From Bhargavaea cecembensis (GTDB lineage Bacteria; Bacillota; Bacilli; Bacillales_A; Planococcaceae), in the NCBI RefSeq assembly GCF_000826125.2, contig NZ_LN651371.1, positions 261,762 to 315,204 of the forward strand: 53,443 bases of DNA, written 5' to 3'. Of the stretch, positions 1 through 7,958 are shown piece by piece (position 1 is the stretch's first letter; the number at the start of each line of letters is the position of its first letter). The notes below the pieces were generated by a model that searched no databases, was not told the origin of the DNA, and worked only from the letters and a program-made list of their open reading frames with translations. Both the position numbers and the translations under genes were made by a program.

Positions 1-1
1 C

Positions 2-445
2 CGCTGGGGCCTCGGCGGCGGGCTCCTTACCGGACTCATCCTCGGCGGGCTCCAGACATTTGCCGGCGCCTATATTATCCATCCGGTCCAGGGCTTCCTC
101 GATTACTTCGGCGCTTACATGGTCGTCGGCTTCGCGGCGCTCTTCCGCCCGCTCGTCGTTTCGGCCGCGGAAAAGGGCCGGAAGACGACGATGATCTGGG
201 CAATCGCCGGAGGCACGGTGCTCGGCGGCATCCTCCGCTACGCCGCCCATGTCCTGTCGGGCGTCGTCTTCTTCGGAGCGACGGCGCTCGACCTCGGCGA
301 AAACGTCTGGTGGTACTCGATCGCCTACAACGCCGGCTATATGATCCCGTCAATCATTCTGACCGCCGCCGTCAACGGATTCCTGTTCTCGACCGCACCG
401 CGACTGCTGAAGCGGGAGAACCTCAGACTCCAGTCTGCCCGCTGA
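2..445 (+). CDS. thiT: Thiamine transporter ThiT, S component (5' end cut by window)
   Basis: This is the C-terminal 147 residues of a membrane protein whose start lies before the window. ThiT is the thiamine-binding S component of an energy-coupling-factor transporter and works with the shared EcfA/A'/T module. The visible part has hydrophobic segments and the HPVQGFLDYFGAYMV stretch, which matches the conserved PVQ..LDY region of the YuaJ/ThiT family, followed by a WWYSIAYNAGYMIPS helix and a basic tail. It ends 37 bases before an intrinsic terminator. Family assignment is from motif memory; thiamine specificity is inferred. No riboswitch can be seen because the upstream region is missing. 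Confidence 0.82.
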   Translation, partial: RWGLGGGLLTGLILGGLQTFAGAYIIHPVQGFLDYFGAYMVVGFAALFRPLVVSAAEKGRKTTMIWAIAGGTVLGGILRYAAHVLSGVVFFGATALDLGENVWWYSIAYNAGYMIPSIILTAAVNGFLFSTAPRLLKRENLRLQSAR

Positions 446-482
446 CCGGCCGGTCTAAACCCGCCACTCCATTCAGTTGGAC

Positions 483-506
483 ACCCGCCCGCGTGGCGGG
501 TTTTTT
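483..506 (+). terminator. Intrinsic terminator after thiT
   Basis: The stem ACCCGCC/GGCGGGT is followed by a run of six T. A 21-bp-period array starts about 20 bases beyond it. Confidence 0.85.
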
Positions 507-523
507 GATGTGGGATTGTCCTC

Positions 524-610
524 GGATTTTCAAAGGCGCGTGAGGCGGTTTCGCGGTAGCGTTCTCGTCCGCAGGATTTTCAAAGGCGCGTTCGTGCGAT
601 TCGAAGGCAC
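524..610. repeat. Degenerate 21/29-bp tandem array (array H)
   Basis: An 18-mer GGATTTTCAAAGGCGCGT occurs at 524-541 and again at 574-591. Between them a related TTTCGCGG word starts at 549. The TTTC words start at 528, 549 and 578, so the spacings are 21 and 29, and a decayed copy (TTCGAAGG) follows near 600. The array lies between the thiT terminator and the reverse-strand terminator at 645-668. The word and the spacing alternation match the array at 28011-28160. Confidence 0.7.
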
Positions 611-1558
611 GCCCCCCGCCCGCTTATCAACATCAAGGCAAAGAAAAACCTCCGGGTCTCCGGAGGTTTCGGGCAGGATGGCGTGGACGCCGGCTGCCTT
701 GCTGTATCGGGGGTCATCGGACGGGCGCTCCGCCGAGGCTTGGCGGCCCGTTCCGGCTGATCTGTCTTCCGTCTGCCTGGACAGTTCTTCAAAGGAAATC
801 GGCGCCGGCTGCGGAACTTCCCACCCGAGGACGTTCATCCGGTACGGCGACGCATCGAAGAAGGCGTTGGCCATGCGGCGGTAGCCTTCCATCGACGGGT
901 GGACATCCGCCGGGTTCGGGATGAGCTGTGCGGCCTGCCCTTCAAACCGGTCGGCGACGGGGACGAAGATGGCTCCCGCGGCTTCCGATTCCCGCTTCAG
1001 GATGGCGTTCAGCCGGTCGAGCTGCCTGCGGGTGCCCGCTTTCATTTCCTTCCGGACATGCGGGTACGGGAAGTAGTAGCCCATCACGTAAACATTGGCG
1101 CGAGGTGCCCTCATCTTCAGCTCGGCGAGGATGGAGGCCATGTTTTTCCGGACGCTGTTCAGTGCGTAATCCGCAGGGATCTGGTCAAATGCGAGCGTGC
1201 CGTTCGCCGCGTCATGCCGGATGAGGCCGAGCAGGTCGTTGGCGCCGGCCGAAATCGTGATCAGATTCGCCCGGCCGAGCAGGTCCTGCGCTTCCTCTGA
1301 ACGGACGCGGTCGAGGACCTGAGTGGTCGTGAAGCCCGGGAAGCTCAAGTCTTTCGAATAAAAGGCGAGGCCCGCATACCGCTTCAGCTTCAGCGCAATG
1401 AGGTCTGCGTAGCCGGCGTCGATCGCCCGGTGCGGCGTCTGTCCGGCGGCGAGGGAATCCCCGAGCGCCACGTAGACGACGGGTCCCGCCGCCTGGGCAT
1501 TCGTTGCAGGCGGAAGAAACAGGAACAGCGCCAGCATTGCCGCTGCCAACTTCTTCAT
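530..1558 (-). CDS. Secreted SGNH/GDSL hydrolase (possible 3' end defect)
   Basis: This is a probable exported esterase or lipase of the SGNH family. A signal peptide covers about residues 1-24. Block I is ALGDSLAAG with the nucleophile Ser35, block III is SAGAND (Asn107), and the catalytic Asp/His are in ADVHPS (Asp218, His220). The fold should end soon after residue 245, but the frame runs on to residue 342. The last 100 residues read through a perfect terminator hairpin (645-668) and into a repeat array, so the annotated C-terminus is doubtful. Another frame has a TGA at 714-716, so one small frameshift would restore a stop before the hairpin. The start overlaps the helicase stop by four bases (ATGA), which suggests translational coupling. 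Enzyme class is solid; the substrate is unknown. Confidence 0.8.
   Translation of the reverse strand: MKKLAAAMLALFLFLPPATNAQAAGPVVYVALGDSLAAGQTPHRAIDAGYADLIALKLKRYAGLAFYSKDLSFPGFTTTQVLDRVRSEEAQDLLGRANLITISAGANDLLGLIRHDAANGTLAFDQIPADYALNSVRKNMASILAELKMRAPRANVYVMGYYFPYPHVRKEMKAGTRRQLDRLNAILKRESEAAGAIFVPVADRFEGQAAQLIPNPADVHPSMEGYRRMANAFFDASPYRMNVLGWEVPQPAPISFEELSRQTEDRSAGTGRQASAERPSDDPRYSKAAGVHAILPETSGDPEVFLCLDVDKRAGGVPSNRTNAPLKILRTRTLPRNRLTRL
645..668 (-). terminator. Intrinsic terminator of the helicase-SGNH unit
   Basis: The stem AAACCTCCGG/CCGGAGGTTT with a short loop is followed on the reverse strand by a T-rich tract. It lies inside the open frame of the SGNH gene, which is odd. Confidence 0.8.
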
Positions 1559-2778
1559 CGGCGTCCGCTCCGTTTCCCTTTCGCGTTTCCGCCCGCGGGT
1601 TTGCGGCCGCCCGTAGACCCGGACGGACGGGTTTTCGGCTGTCCGGCCGAAACCGTCTTGGCTGAGCCTTCCACGAGCGATCCTTTATGCCAGGTCTTCT
1701 GCACCGGCTTGCCCGGCAGTTCCCGGGTCAGTTTCCGGTATGTCTTCTCATCGGGATAGGAGATGAACGCCAGCACTTCTCCGTCTGCACCCGCGCGGCC
1801 CGTCCGCCCGGAGCGGTGCGTATACTGCTCGGCCGTGCGCGGGACATCGATATGGATCACATGAGTCAGGCCGGTGATGTCCAGGCCCCGCGCCGCCACG
1901 TCCGTTGCAATGAGGATGCGGACCTTGCCGTTTCTGAAATCGTCGAGCGCCTGCTTCCGTTCCATTTTGTTCATTCCGGAGTGGAGGACGGCGACCGGTG
2001 CGTCGTCGAATTTCAGCTTGGACTCTTTCATGAGCAGCTGGTCGGTATTGTTGATGAAGGCGAGCGCATGGATATTCTCCTGATGGGACAGCCGGCGGAT
2101 GAGATCGGTCTTGTCGCGTTCTTCCACTTTCACGAACGAATGGACCACATGCCCCTGGGCCGGCATTTCGTCCGCAGCCACCCGGATGTGGACAGGCTCG
2201 TCCATGAACCGCTCCGCAACGAGGCGGATCTCGTCCGTCACAGTGGCCGACACGACGGCCACCCGGCAATCCGGCGAAGCGGAACCGATGAGCGACTTGA
2301 CGTCGGACCGGTGTTCCCGGCCGAGCAGCTGGTCTCCTTCATCGAGGATGATGTGCCGGATGTCGTGCATTTTCAGCTTCCGGTCATTTGCAAGTTCCCA
2401 GATGCGGCCGGGTGTCCCGACGACGATTGTCGGCTTCTTTTTCAGTTTTTCGATCTGGCGCTGTTTGTTGGCGCCGCCGATGAGCTGGGTCACCGTAATA
2501 TCCATCCCGGCCGTCCATTCGCGGAAGACTTCGACGATCTGCATGCACAGCTCCTGGGAAGGCGCCATGATGAGTGCTTCCGTCTTGTTCGCACTGCCGT
2601 CCACGAGCATGAGAAGCGGAATCACGTAGGCCAGCGTCTTGCCGGACCCGGTCGGGGATTCCGCCACGACGTCCCGGCCGTCGAGCATCGCCGGGATCAT
2701 CTGCGTCTGGATCGGCATCTCTTCTTCGAATGTCCATTTTTCCTTCAGTTCCGGCTCCAGTCGTTCCAGAAAGCTCAT
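1555..2778 (-). CDS. DEAD-box type RNA helicase (DEGD variant)
   Basis: ATP-dependent RNA helicase of 407 residues with both RecA-like domains. Motifs in order: I (SPTGSGKT), Ia (APSQEL), Ib (TPGR), II as DEGD instead of DEAD, III (SAT), V (ATDVAARGLDI) and VI (HRSGRTGRAG). A short basic Gly/Lys/Arg tail (GGRKPAGGNAKGKRSGRR) probably binds RNA. Length and layout resemble the short YfmL-type helicases of Bacillus that act in ribosome assembly or cold growth, but the exact orthologue is not certain. It is the first gene of a two-gene unit with the SGNH hydrolase. The Ala-to-Gly change in motif II keeps the two acidic residues needed for Mg-ATP. Confidence 0.88.
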   Translation of the reverse strand: MSFLERLEPELKEKWTFEEEMPIQTQMIPAMLDGRDVVAESPTGSGKTLAYVIPLLMLVDGSANKTEALIMAPSQELCMQIVEVFREWTAGMDITVTQLIGGANKQRQIEKLKKKPTIVVGTPGRIWELANDRKLKMHDIRHIILDEGDQLLGREHRSDVKSLIGSASPDCRVAVVSATVTDEIRLVAERFMDEPVHIRVAADEMPAQGHVVHSFVKVEERDKTDLIRRLSHQENIHALAFINNTDQLLMKESKLKFDDAPVAVLHSGMNKMERKQALDDFRNGKVRILIATDVAARGLDITGLTHVIHIDVPRTAEQYTHRSGRTGRAGADGEVLAFISYPDEKTYRKLTRELPGKPVQKTWHKGSLVEGSAKTVSAGQPKTRPSGSTGGRKPAGGNAKGKRSGRR

Positions 2779-2961
2779 CTGTCATTCCCCGTTTCGATTG
2801 CTTGATGATTCCATTTTAGCACAGACGGGGCGTTCTTCTCACTGCGGGCCCGCAGTTGGCAATTGGTCCGTGAATTCTGATTCCTCCGGGCTCCATCGCT
2901 TCCCTTTCCGTCCGCTTGAATAAAGCCGATTTTGACTACATTCAATCCAAAACAACCTCGA

Positions 2962-2996
2962 AAAAAACGACCGGATTTTCAAAGTCCCGGTCGTTT
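2962..2996 (-). terminator. Intrinsic terminator after the racemase gene
   Basis: Ten-base stem AAACGACCGG/CCGGTCGTTT, followed by T on the reverse strand. Confidence 0.85.
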
Positions 2997-3006
2997 CCGT
3001 CTGCGC

Positions 3007-3711
3007 TTATTCTTCTTTCAGCCGGTGGCCGCAGGCGGTGATGGCGGCTTCGGCAATGACCCTCAGCGAGTCCAGGTAGCGGGTGCCGAGCGAGAGTTCC
3101 CGCTTGACCACCGACAGCTCGGTGCAGCCGAGGACGATGCGGTCGCATCCCCTGCCGGCCATATGCCGGTCGATCCGTTCCCATGTCGCCGGGTCCGCCG
3201 GCCGGCCGGCCTTGATCTGATCATAGATGACCGTCATGACATCTTGCTGAATGGCGGATTCCGGGATCACGGGTTCCATGCCGGCCCTCCGGCATGCATC
3301 CTGATAGACGCCGGATGCAATCGTCCCGTCGGTCGCCAGGATTCCGAGAGTCCGGGCACCTTCCCTTTCCGCCTGCGTGACGGTCTCCTCGATCATGTTC
3401 AGCACGGGGACGGGAGAGGCGGCCGCGATCTCCCGGTAAAAGGTATGGGCCGTATTGCACGGGATGACGATCAGCTCCGCACCCGCCGTTGCCAGCCGCT
3501 TCGTGTCCGCGATGATGGGCGGCACCGGATCCGCTTTCGTCCGGTCGAGGATGAATTCGGTCCGGTCCGGGATATCCGTATTGTTCGTGATGACCATGTT
3601 CAGGTGATCCTGATCGCGGACGGCATCTGTCCGCCGGACGACCATCTCGCCGATATACATCGTGGCGAGCGGGCCGACGCCGCCGAGGATGCCCAATGTC
3701 TTTTTCTTCAT
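3007..3711 (-). CDS. Aspartate/glutamate racemase family protein
   Basis: A 234-residue cofactor-independent amino acid racemase of the Asp/Glu/hydantoin racemase superfamily. The two catalytic cysteines are Cys85 in VIPCNTAH and Cys196 in LGCTEL. The N-terminus KKTLGILGGVGPLAT and the NNTDIPDR stretch fit the RacX/YgeA/aspartate racemase group better than glutamate racemase MurI. An upstream TTG at 3720 is possible, but AAAGGA lies nine bases before the ATG at 3711, so that start is preferred. In Enterococcus faecium an aspartate racemase supplies the D-Asp ligase that builds the peptidoglycan cross-bridge. A homologous ligase is encoded at 7955-9175, so a link is plausible but inferred. Confidence 0.82.
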   Translation of the reverse strand: MKKKTLGILGGVGPLATMYIGEMVVRRTDAVRDQDHLNMVITNNTDIPDRTEFILDRTKADPVPPIIADTKRLATAGAELIVIPCNTAHTFYREIAAASPVPVLNMIEETVTQAEREGARTLGILATDGTIASGVYQDACRRAGMEPVIPESAIQQDVMTVIYDQIKAGRPADPATWERIDRHMAGRGCDRIVLGCTELSVVKRELSLGTRYLDSLRVIAEAAITACGHRLKEE

Positions 3712-3771
3712 GATGTCCAATCCTTTGATGTTCCGAATTCAAATTTCAATTCATCATTATAACACAATACT

Positions 3772-5229
3772 TCACAGCTCCGGAGGCACACGGCCGGAAA
3801 CCTTCTGTTCGTAGGCATAAGCGTAGCCGATGAGCCGGGGCTCCGAAAATGCCCGGCCGTAAAACGTGATGCCGAACGGCTCCCCGCCTTCCTCTTGGCC
3901 GGACGGGACGGCCACGCCCGGATAGCCGGCGGCCGACCCGAAACTCGACCCGTGGCTTTTCGGGAAGACGAGTGCGCTGATGCGGTATTTGCGGAACGCG
4001 GATTCAAGCGCAATCTCCCCCGCCAGGTGGCGGTTCCGCTCGAGCGCCTCGAGATATGCGCGCTCCGTGAGCCCGCCGGACGTGCGTTCCGACTCTTCAA
4101 ACAGGTTCTGTCCGAACCGGAGGGTCTCTTCCGGATGCTCCTCGTTGAAATCCATCACATCGGACAAGGTCCGGATCGGGTTATCCGGGGACGTCCGGCC
4201 GAGATAAGCGTTGAGGGCCGCCTTGAACTCGTGCAGGAGCACGTCGTAGCCAAGATCGTCCTCCATCACACCGAGGTCGATGTCATCCACGATCTCCGCT
4301 CCGCATTCGCGCAATTGATCGAGCGCCCGGTCGAACAGCCGGTTGCGCCCGGTGTCCGCCTCCCGTTCGAAGATATTCCGGGCGACGCCGAGGCGCACGC
4401 CGTTCAGCGCGTTCCGGTCGAGCACCGATTCCCAGTCCTGCTCTCCCCAGACGGCACTCAGCGCGGTCACGGGGTCTGCGGGATCCCGGCCGATCATCCC
4501 GAGGAAAACGGCCAGCGCATCTTCGACGGTCCGTGCGAGCGGACCGGGCGTGTCCTGCGTGACCGACAGCGGAATGACGCCTGTCCGGCTGATGGCGCCG
4601 ACCGTCGGCTTGATGCCGACGAGGCTGTTCTGCGAAGCCGGCTCGATGATCGACCCGCTCGTTTCGGTCCCGATCGAAGCCGCTGCCAGGTTCGCCGAAA
4701 CCGCGGCTGCGGCCCCCGAACTGGATCCGCCGACGTCAATCGGGCCGTACGGACTTTTCACCTGGCCGCCGCGCGAGCTCCAGCCGTTCGTCATCTTGTC
4801 CGACATGAAATTCGCCCACTCGGTCATGTTCGTCTTCCCGAGGATGGCGGCGCCCGCTCCCCTCAGCCGGCGGACAAGGAAGGCATCCTCCGCCGCATAA
4901 TGATCCTTCAGTGCCAGCGACCCCGCGCTCGTATGCATCTTGTCGCCCGTATCCATATTGTCCTTCAGCAGGACCGGAATCCCGTGGAGCGGGGAGCGGA
5001 TGCCGCTTGTGCGGCGCTCGAAATCCAGCATCCGGGCGATCTGCATCGCGTCTGGATTGATTTCCAGGACCGAGTTGATGTTGCGGTCCGTCTCCGAAAT
5101 CTCCGCGAGGTACATCGAGACAATCTCCTCGGACGTCACTTCCCCCGCATCCATTTTCTCCTGCATCGCCCGGATGGTCGCTTCGGGCAGCCATTCTCTT
5201 CTGAGCTTGTCCAGTCTTCCGTTGTTCAT
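3772..5229 (-). CDS. Amidase signature family hydrolase
   Basis: A 485-residue amidase of the Ser-cisSer-Lys family. The catalytic Lys89 is in VLLKDNMDTG, the glycine-serine loop GGSSSGAAAAV (167-177) carries the cis-Ser, and GTETSGSI carries the nucleophile Ser193. The family hydrolyses amides or supports amidotransfer. It is clearly distinct from the GatA at the other end of the window. The substrate cannot be read from the sequence. The gene sits 60 bases upstream of the racemase on the same strand, so the two may be co-transcribed and may act on related amino-acid amides (inference). Confidence 0.85.
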   Translation of the reverse strand: MNNGRLDKLRREWLPEATIRAMQEKMDAGEVTSEEIVSMYLAEISETDRNINSVLEINPDAMQIARMLDFERRTSGIRSPLHGIPVLLKDNMDTGDKMHTSAGSLALKDHYAAEDAFLVRRLRGAGAAILGKTNMTEWANFMSDKMTNGWSSRGGQVKSPYGPIDVGGSSSGAAAAVSANLAAASIGTETSGSIIEPASQNSLVGIKPTVGAISRTGVIPLSVTQDTPGPLARTVEDALAVFLGMIGRDPADPVTALSAVWGEQDWESVLDRNALNGVRLGVARNIFEREADTGRNRLFDRALDQLRECGAEIVDDIDLGVMEDDLGYDVLLHEFKAALNAYLGRTSPDNPIRTLSDVMDFNEEHPEETLRFGQNLFEESERTSGGLTERAYLEALERNRHLAGEIALESAFRKYRISALVFPKSHGSSFGSAAGYPGVAVPSGQEEGGEPFGITFYGRAFSEPRLIGYAYAYEQKVSGRVPPEL

Positions 5230-5318
5230 TCTCGATCCCCGCCTCGCCGTTGGTTTGGATGCTCATTCATCTAAAAATGCCGGCCGGCAGGACTCGGGTC
5301 CCGCCAGGCGGCAATCGG

Positions 5319-5474
5319 TTACTGGGTGTTCCGTTCTGTATATTCCTTGATCAGTGCGTAAATGGGAAGTTCATATAGCTGCTTTCCCTCAATCTTGAAT
5401 ACCCCTTCGTCGACGAGCCGGTCGATGATGACCTGCTTTTTCTCATCCATCGGGCCTTCATGTATGTCTCTCAT
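5319..5474 (-). CDS. Small FbpA-like (Fur-regulated basic protein) peptide
   Basis: A 51-residue protein. The core KKQVIIDRLVDEGVFK followed by GKQLYELPIYALIKEY resembles the short Fur-regulated basic protein A domain of Bacillus, where Fbp proteins act in the iron-sparing response as partners of the small RNA FsrA. The start at 5474 is chosen because AAGGAG lies about eight bases upstream; the frame is open for 14 more codons without a ribosome site. I do not see a convincing Fur box upstream, so iron control is not shown here. Confidence 0.65.
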   Translation of the reverse strand: MRDIHEGPMDEKKQVIIDRLVDEGVFKIEGKQLYELPIYALIKEYTERNTQ

Positions 5475-5564
5475 AGTTGATTGCTCCTTGTTGTCTAGTG
5501 ATCCCGTTGTATTCATTCCCTCATTGGACGGAAATGAAACCGCGGAAGTTCCGGACCGGGGCGA

Positions 5565-6617
5565 TCAGAGGAAATAAAAGCCGATGCCCATGATGAGATA
5601 GGCGGCGAGCAGGGTGAGCCCCTCGAACCAGTTGGACTCTCCGTCGATCGAGATCATGATCGTCAGAAGCGCCGCTGTGGCCATCGCGACAAGCTCCGGC
5701 ACCGTGAAGACGAGCGGCATCTGCTCCGGCATGAGCAAAGAGACGAGGACGAGGGCAGGCGCGACGAACATGGCGACCTGCAGCGTCGATCCGACCGCGA
5801 TCTCGACGGATACGTCCATCTTGTTCTTGAATGCCATCATCAGAGCGGATGCGTGCTCCGCCGCGTTCCCGACGATGGCGACGATGATCACCCCGATGAA
5901 GAGTTCGGACCAGCCGAAGCGGGCCCCGATGTCTTCGAACGTATGCACCAGGTTTTCGGAGACGAATGCCACGGCGAGCGTGGCCACGAGCAGGACGATG
6001 ATCGACTTGCCCTTCGTCCATTCCGGCACTTCTTCTTCCGCGTCCGCCTTGTCCGAACCGGCGAAGAACCCCCGGTGCGTGACGAGCTTGAAGAACAGCC
6101 CGGCCAGATAGAGGGCGATCATGATGATGGAGATGCCGATGCTGAGCCGGATGGTTCCCCGTTCACCCATCCCCTGGGAGAAGATCTCCGGGATCATGAA
6201 CGCGACGACGATGGCGAACACGAGCAGTCCGGCATTATAGCGTGCGTCGACCAGGCTGAAGTTCTGCCGCTTGTGCTTCAGGCCCCCGAGGAAAAAGGAC
6301 AGCCCGAGGACAAGCAGCAAGTTCCCGATGACGGAACCGGTCAAAGACGCCAGAACGATCCCGACGAGCCCGGCCTTCAAAGAGAAAATGGAAATGATCA
6401 ATTCGACCGCGTTCCCGAACGTCGCATTGAGGAGACCGCCGATCCGCGGTCCTGACACGATGGCGAGCGATTCCGTCGCCCGGCCCATGATCGCCGACAG
6501 CCCGATGATGCTCACGCAGCACAGCATGAACATGATCAGGCTCGACCAATGAAGAAATGATCCGGCGATGACGAGCGGAACGCCGATGAAGACGATGATT
6601 GTAAAGACTCTGTTCAA
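5565..6617 (-). CDS. cax: Calcium/proton antiporter, Cax (ChaA/YfkE) family
   Basis: A 350-residue membrane antiporter, close to the length of the B. subtilis ChaA/YfkE protein. It has about ten to eleven hydrophobic segments and the two inverted alpha repeats: GNAVELIISIFSLKAG with LASLTGSVIGNLLLVLG in the first half, and GNAAEHASALMMAFKNK with VGSTLQVAMF in the second. The acidic residues in GNAVE and GNAAE bind the cation. The start is a TTG at 6617, seven bases after GGAGGG; the upstream in-frame extension is hydrophilic and has no family match. It probably exports Ca2+ in exchange for protons. Confidence 0.88.
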   Translation of the reverse strand: MNRVFTIIVFIGVPLVIAGSFLHWSSLIMFMLCCVSIIGLSAIMGRATESLAIVSGPRIGGLLNATFGNAVELIISIFSLKAGLVGIVLASLTGSVIGNLLLVLGLSFFLGGLKHKRQNFSLVDARYNAGLLVFAIVVAFMIPEIFSQGMGERGTIRLSIGISIIMIALYLAGLFFKLVTHRGFFAGSDKADAEEEVPEWTKGKSIIVLLVATLAVAFVSENLVHTFEDIGARFGWSELFIGVIIVAIVGNAAEHASALMMAFKNKMDVSVEIAVGSTLQVAMFVAPALVLVSLLMPEQMPLVFTVPELVAMATAALLTIMISIDGESNWFEGLTLLAAYLIMGIGFYFL

Positions 6618-6805
6618 ACCGCAACCCTCCGTTCGCTGACTTCCTGCTGTTAAGAAGATACCCTTCGGAGCGGCCGGCTTAACATGGAAATGAGGAGGAA
6701 GCGGTGCCCGGATCTTTTCTTCGGGATTTGATCCGTGCACGCCTGGTGGCAAACCGGCCGGCTGGTCTTGGACCGGGCGAGCTTTATCCCCCCCAGCCCG
6801 GGCAC

Positions 6806-6847
6806 AAAAACGCCCCGGAAAGGAAATTTCAATTCCTTCCCGGGGCT
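6806..6847 (-). terminator. Intrinsic terminator after the FemX-like gene
   Basis: GCCCCGG...CCGGGGC stem extended by AAAGGAA/TTCCTT, followed on the reverse strand by GTTTTTG. Confidence 0.85.
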
Positions 6848-6855
6848 CCGCCCGT

Positions 6856-7896
6856 TCATCTTCTCAGTTTTTTCTTCAGTTTCTGCAGTTTCGGGACGAC
6901 GTTGACGAACAGGGAGTACAGGAACGGCTTGTAGACTTTGTCGATTTCGCCGATGTACTCGGTGTGGCCGTCTTTGTCGCAGAAGCTTTTCTTGAAGAGG
7001 TACAGGCCGTCTTTCGGGCTCAGTTCGAACACACCGCCGAAGTCGTACTGTTCGGCGCCTTCCGAGATGCCCCATTTGATCATCTCGTAGTTCATGAGGT
7101 GGTTCGGGTTCAGGTTGCGCTTTTCATTCGTGCTGCCGGCGTACAGATAGTACATCTTGCCGCCGTAGTTGATCGTGAGGCCCGCGGCGAGCTGGTCGCC
7201 TTCATGCTCGGCGATGTAGATCCGCAGATCCTTGCCGAACGCCTCGCGCATTTTTTTGAAGTAGCCGATTGAGCGGGTCGTGATCTCGTTGCGCTCGGCC
7301 ATCGTCCGGTAGATCCGGTAGAAGTCCTCGAGGTACCGGTCATCGTCTCCCCAGCTCACCGTCACGCCTTTTTTCACGGCGCCGCGGATGATGTTCCGGC
7401 ACTTCTTCGAGAACTTCATCATGATCGATTCCTCGTCGCAGTCGTCGAAGTAAAGGATCATGTTCATGCGCGGCTGGATGAGCGCTTCCTTCTCCTCATC
7501 CCGGTTGCGCACCTTGAAGCCCATCCCGGCGAGCTGTCGTTCGAGCTCTTCCGAATAGCGGACCTCCGGATCGAACTTCAGTGCGAACGCCTTGTGTTGC
7601 TTCGCCACCTTGTCCGCTTCCGCGATCAGTTCGGCGAGCAGCTGCTTGTCCGTTACGTCGCACACCGGTCCTCGCGGCGCGTAGAGGAGCGAGAAGCCGC
7701 CCGGCACTTTCTTGATGAGGAGCGACATCGCCGCCGCGATTTCACCGTCGCGCTCCACATATACCTGCGCATTGCCCCAGTCGTCCTTCACGTGCGACCA
7801 CTGCATGTCCTGGGTGAGTGCACGGTGCGGCGAGCCGGATACGAACCGTTCGTACCGCTCCGTCATTTCCTTGTCTGTCTGATCTAAAATCGGCAC
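6856..7896 (-). CDS. FemX/FemAB-type peptidoglycan bridge aminoacyltransferase
   Basis: A 346-residue member of the Fem aminoacyltransferase (GNAT-like) family that adds an amino acid from aminoacyl-tRNA to the lysine side chain of lipid II. Support: the N-terminal TERYERFVSGSPH and TQDMQWSHVK pattern, the centre with MMKFSKKCRNIIRGAVKKGV, the GGKMYYLYAGSTNEKRNLNPN segment typical of Fem proteins, and the end PFLYSLFVNVVPKLQKLKKK. The GTG at 7896 is chosen because GGAGGT lies nine bases upstream. It follows the ATP-grasp ligase gene on the same strand with a small hairpin between them. Possible other roles are lipid II-linked aminoacylation or a phospholipid-directed activity, but the pairing favours cell wall. 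Confidence 0.8.
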   Translation of the reverse strand: MPILDQTDKEMTERYERFVSGSPHRALTQDMQWSHVKDDWGNAQVYVERDGEIAAAMSLLIKKVPGGFSLLYAPRGPVCDVTDKQLLAELIAEADKVAKQHKAFALKFDPEVRYSEELERQLAGMGFKVRNRDEEKEALIQPRMNMILYFDDCDEESIMMKFSKKCRNIIRGAVKKGVTVSWGDDDRYLEDFYRIYRTMAERNEITTRSIGYFKKMREAFGKDLRIYIAEHEGDQLAAGLTINYGGKMYYLYAGSTNEKRNLNPNHLMNYEMIKWGISEGAEQYDFGGVFELSPKDGLYLFKKSFCDKDGHTEYIGEIDKVYKPFLYSLFVNVVPKLQKLKKKLRR

Positions 7897-7926
7897 CGCT
7901 TGAATACCTCCAGTTCCCATCCGCAA

Positions 7927-7958
7927 ATGATCCCGCCGTCACGGGAGGGCGGGATCAT
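7927..7958 (-). terminator. Hairpin between ATP-grasp ligase and FemX-like genes
   Basis: Eleven-base perfect stem ATGATCCCGCC/GGCGGGATCAT with a ten-base loop. The stop codon of the upstream gene lies in the stem. There is no T run after it, so it may attenuate, or protect an mRNA end, rather than terminate fully. Confidence 0.5.
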
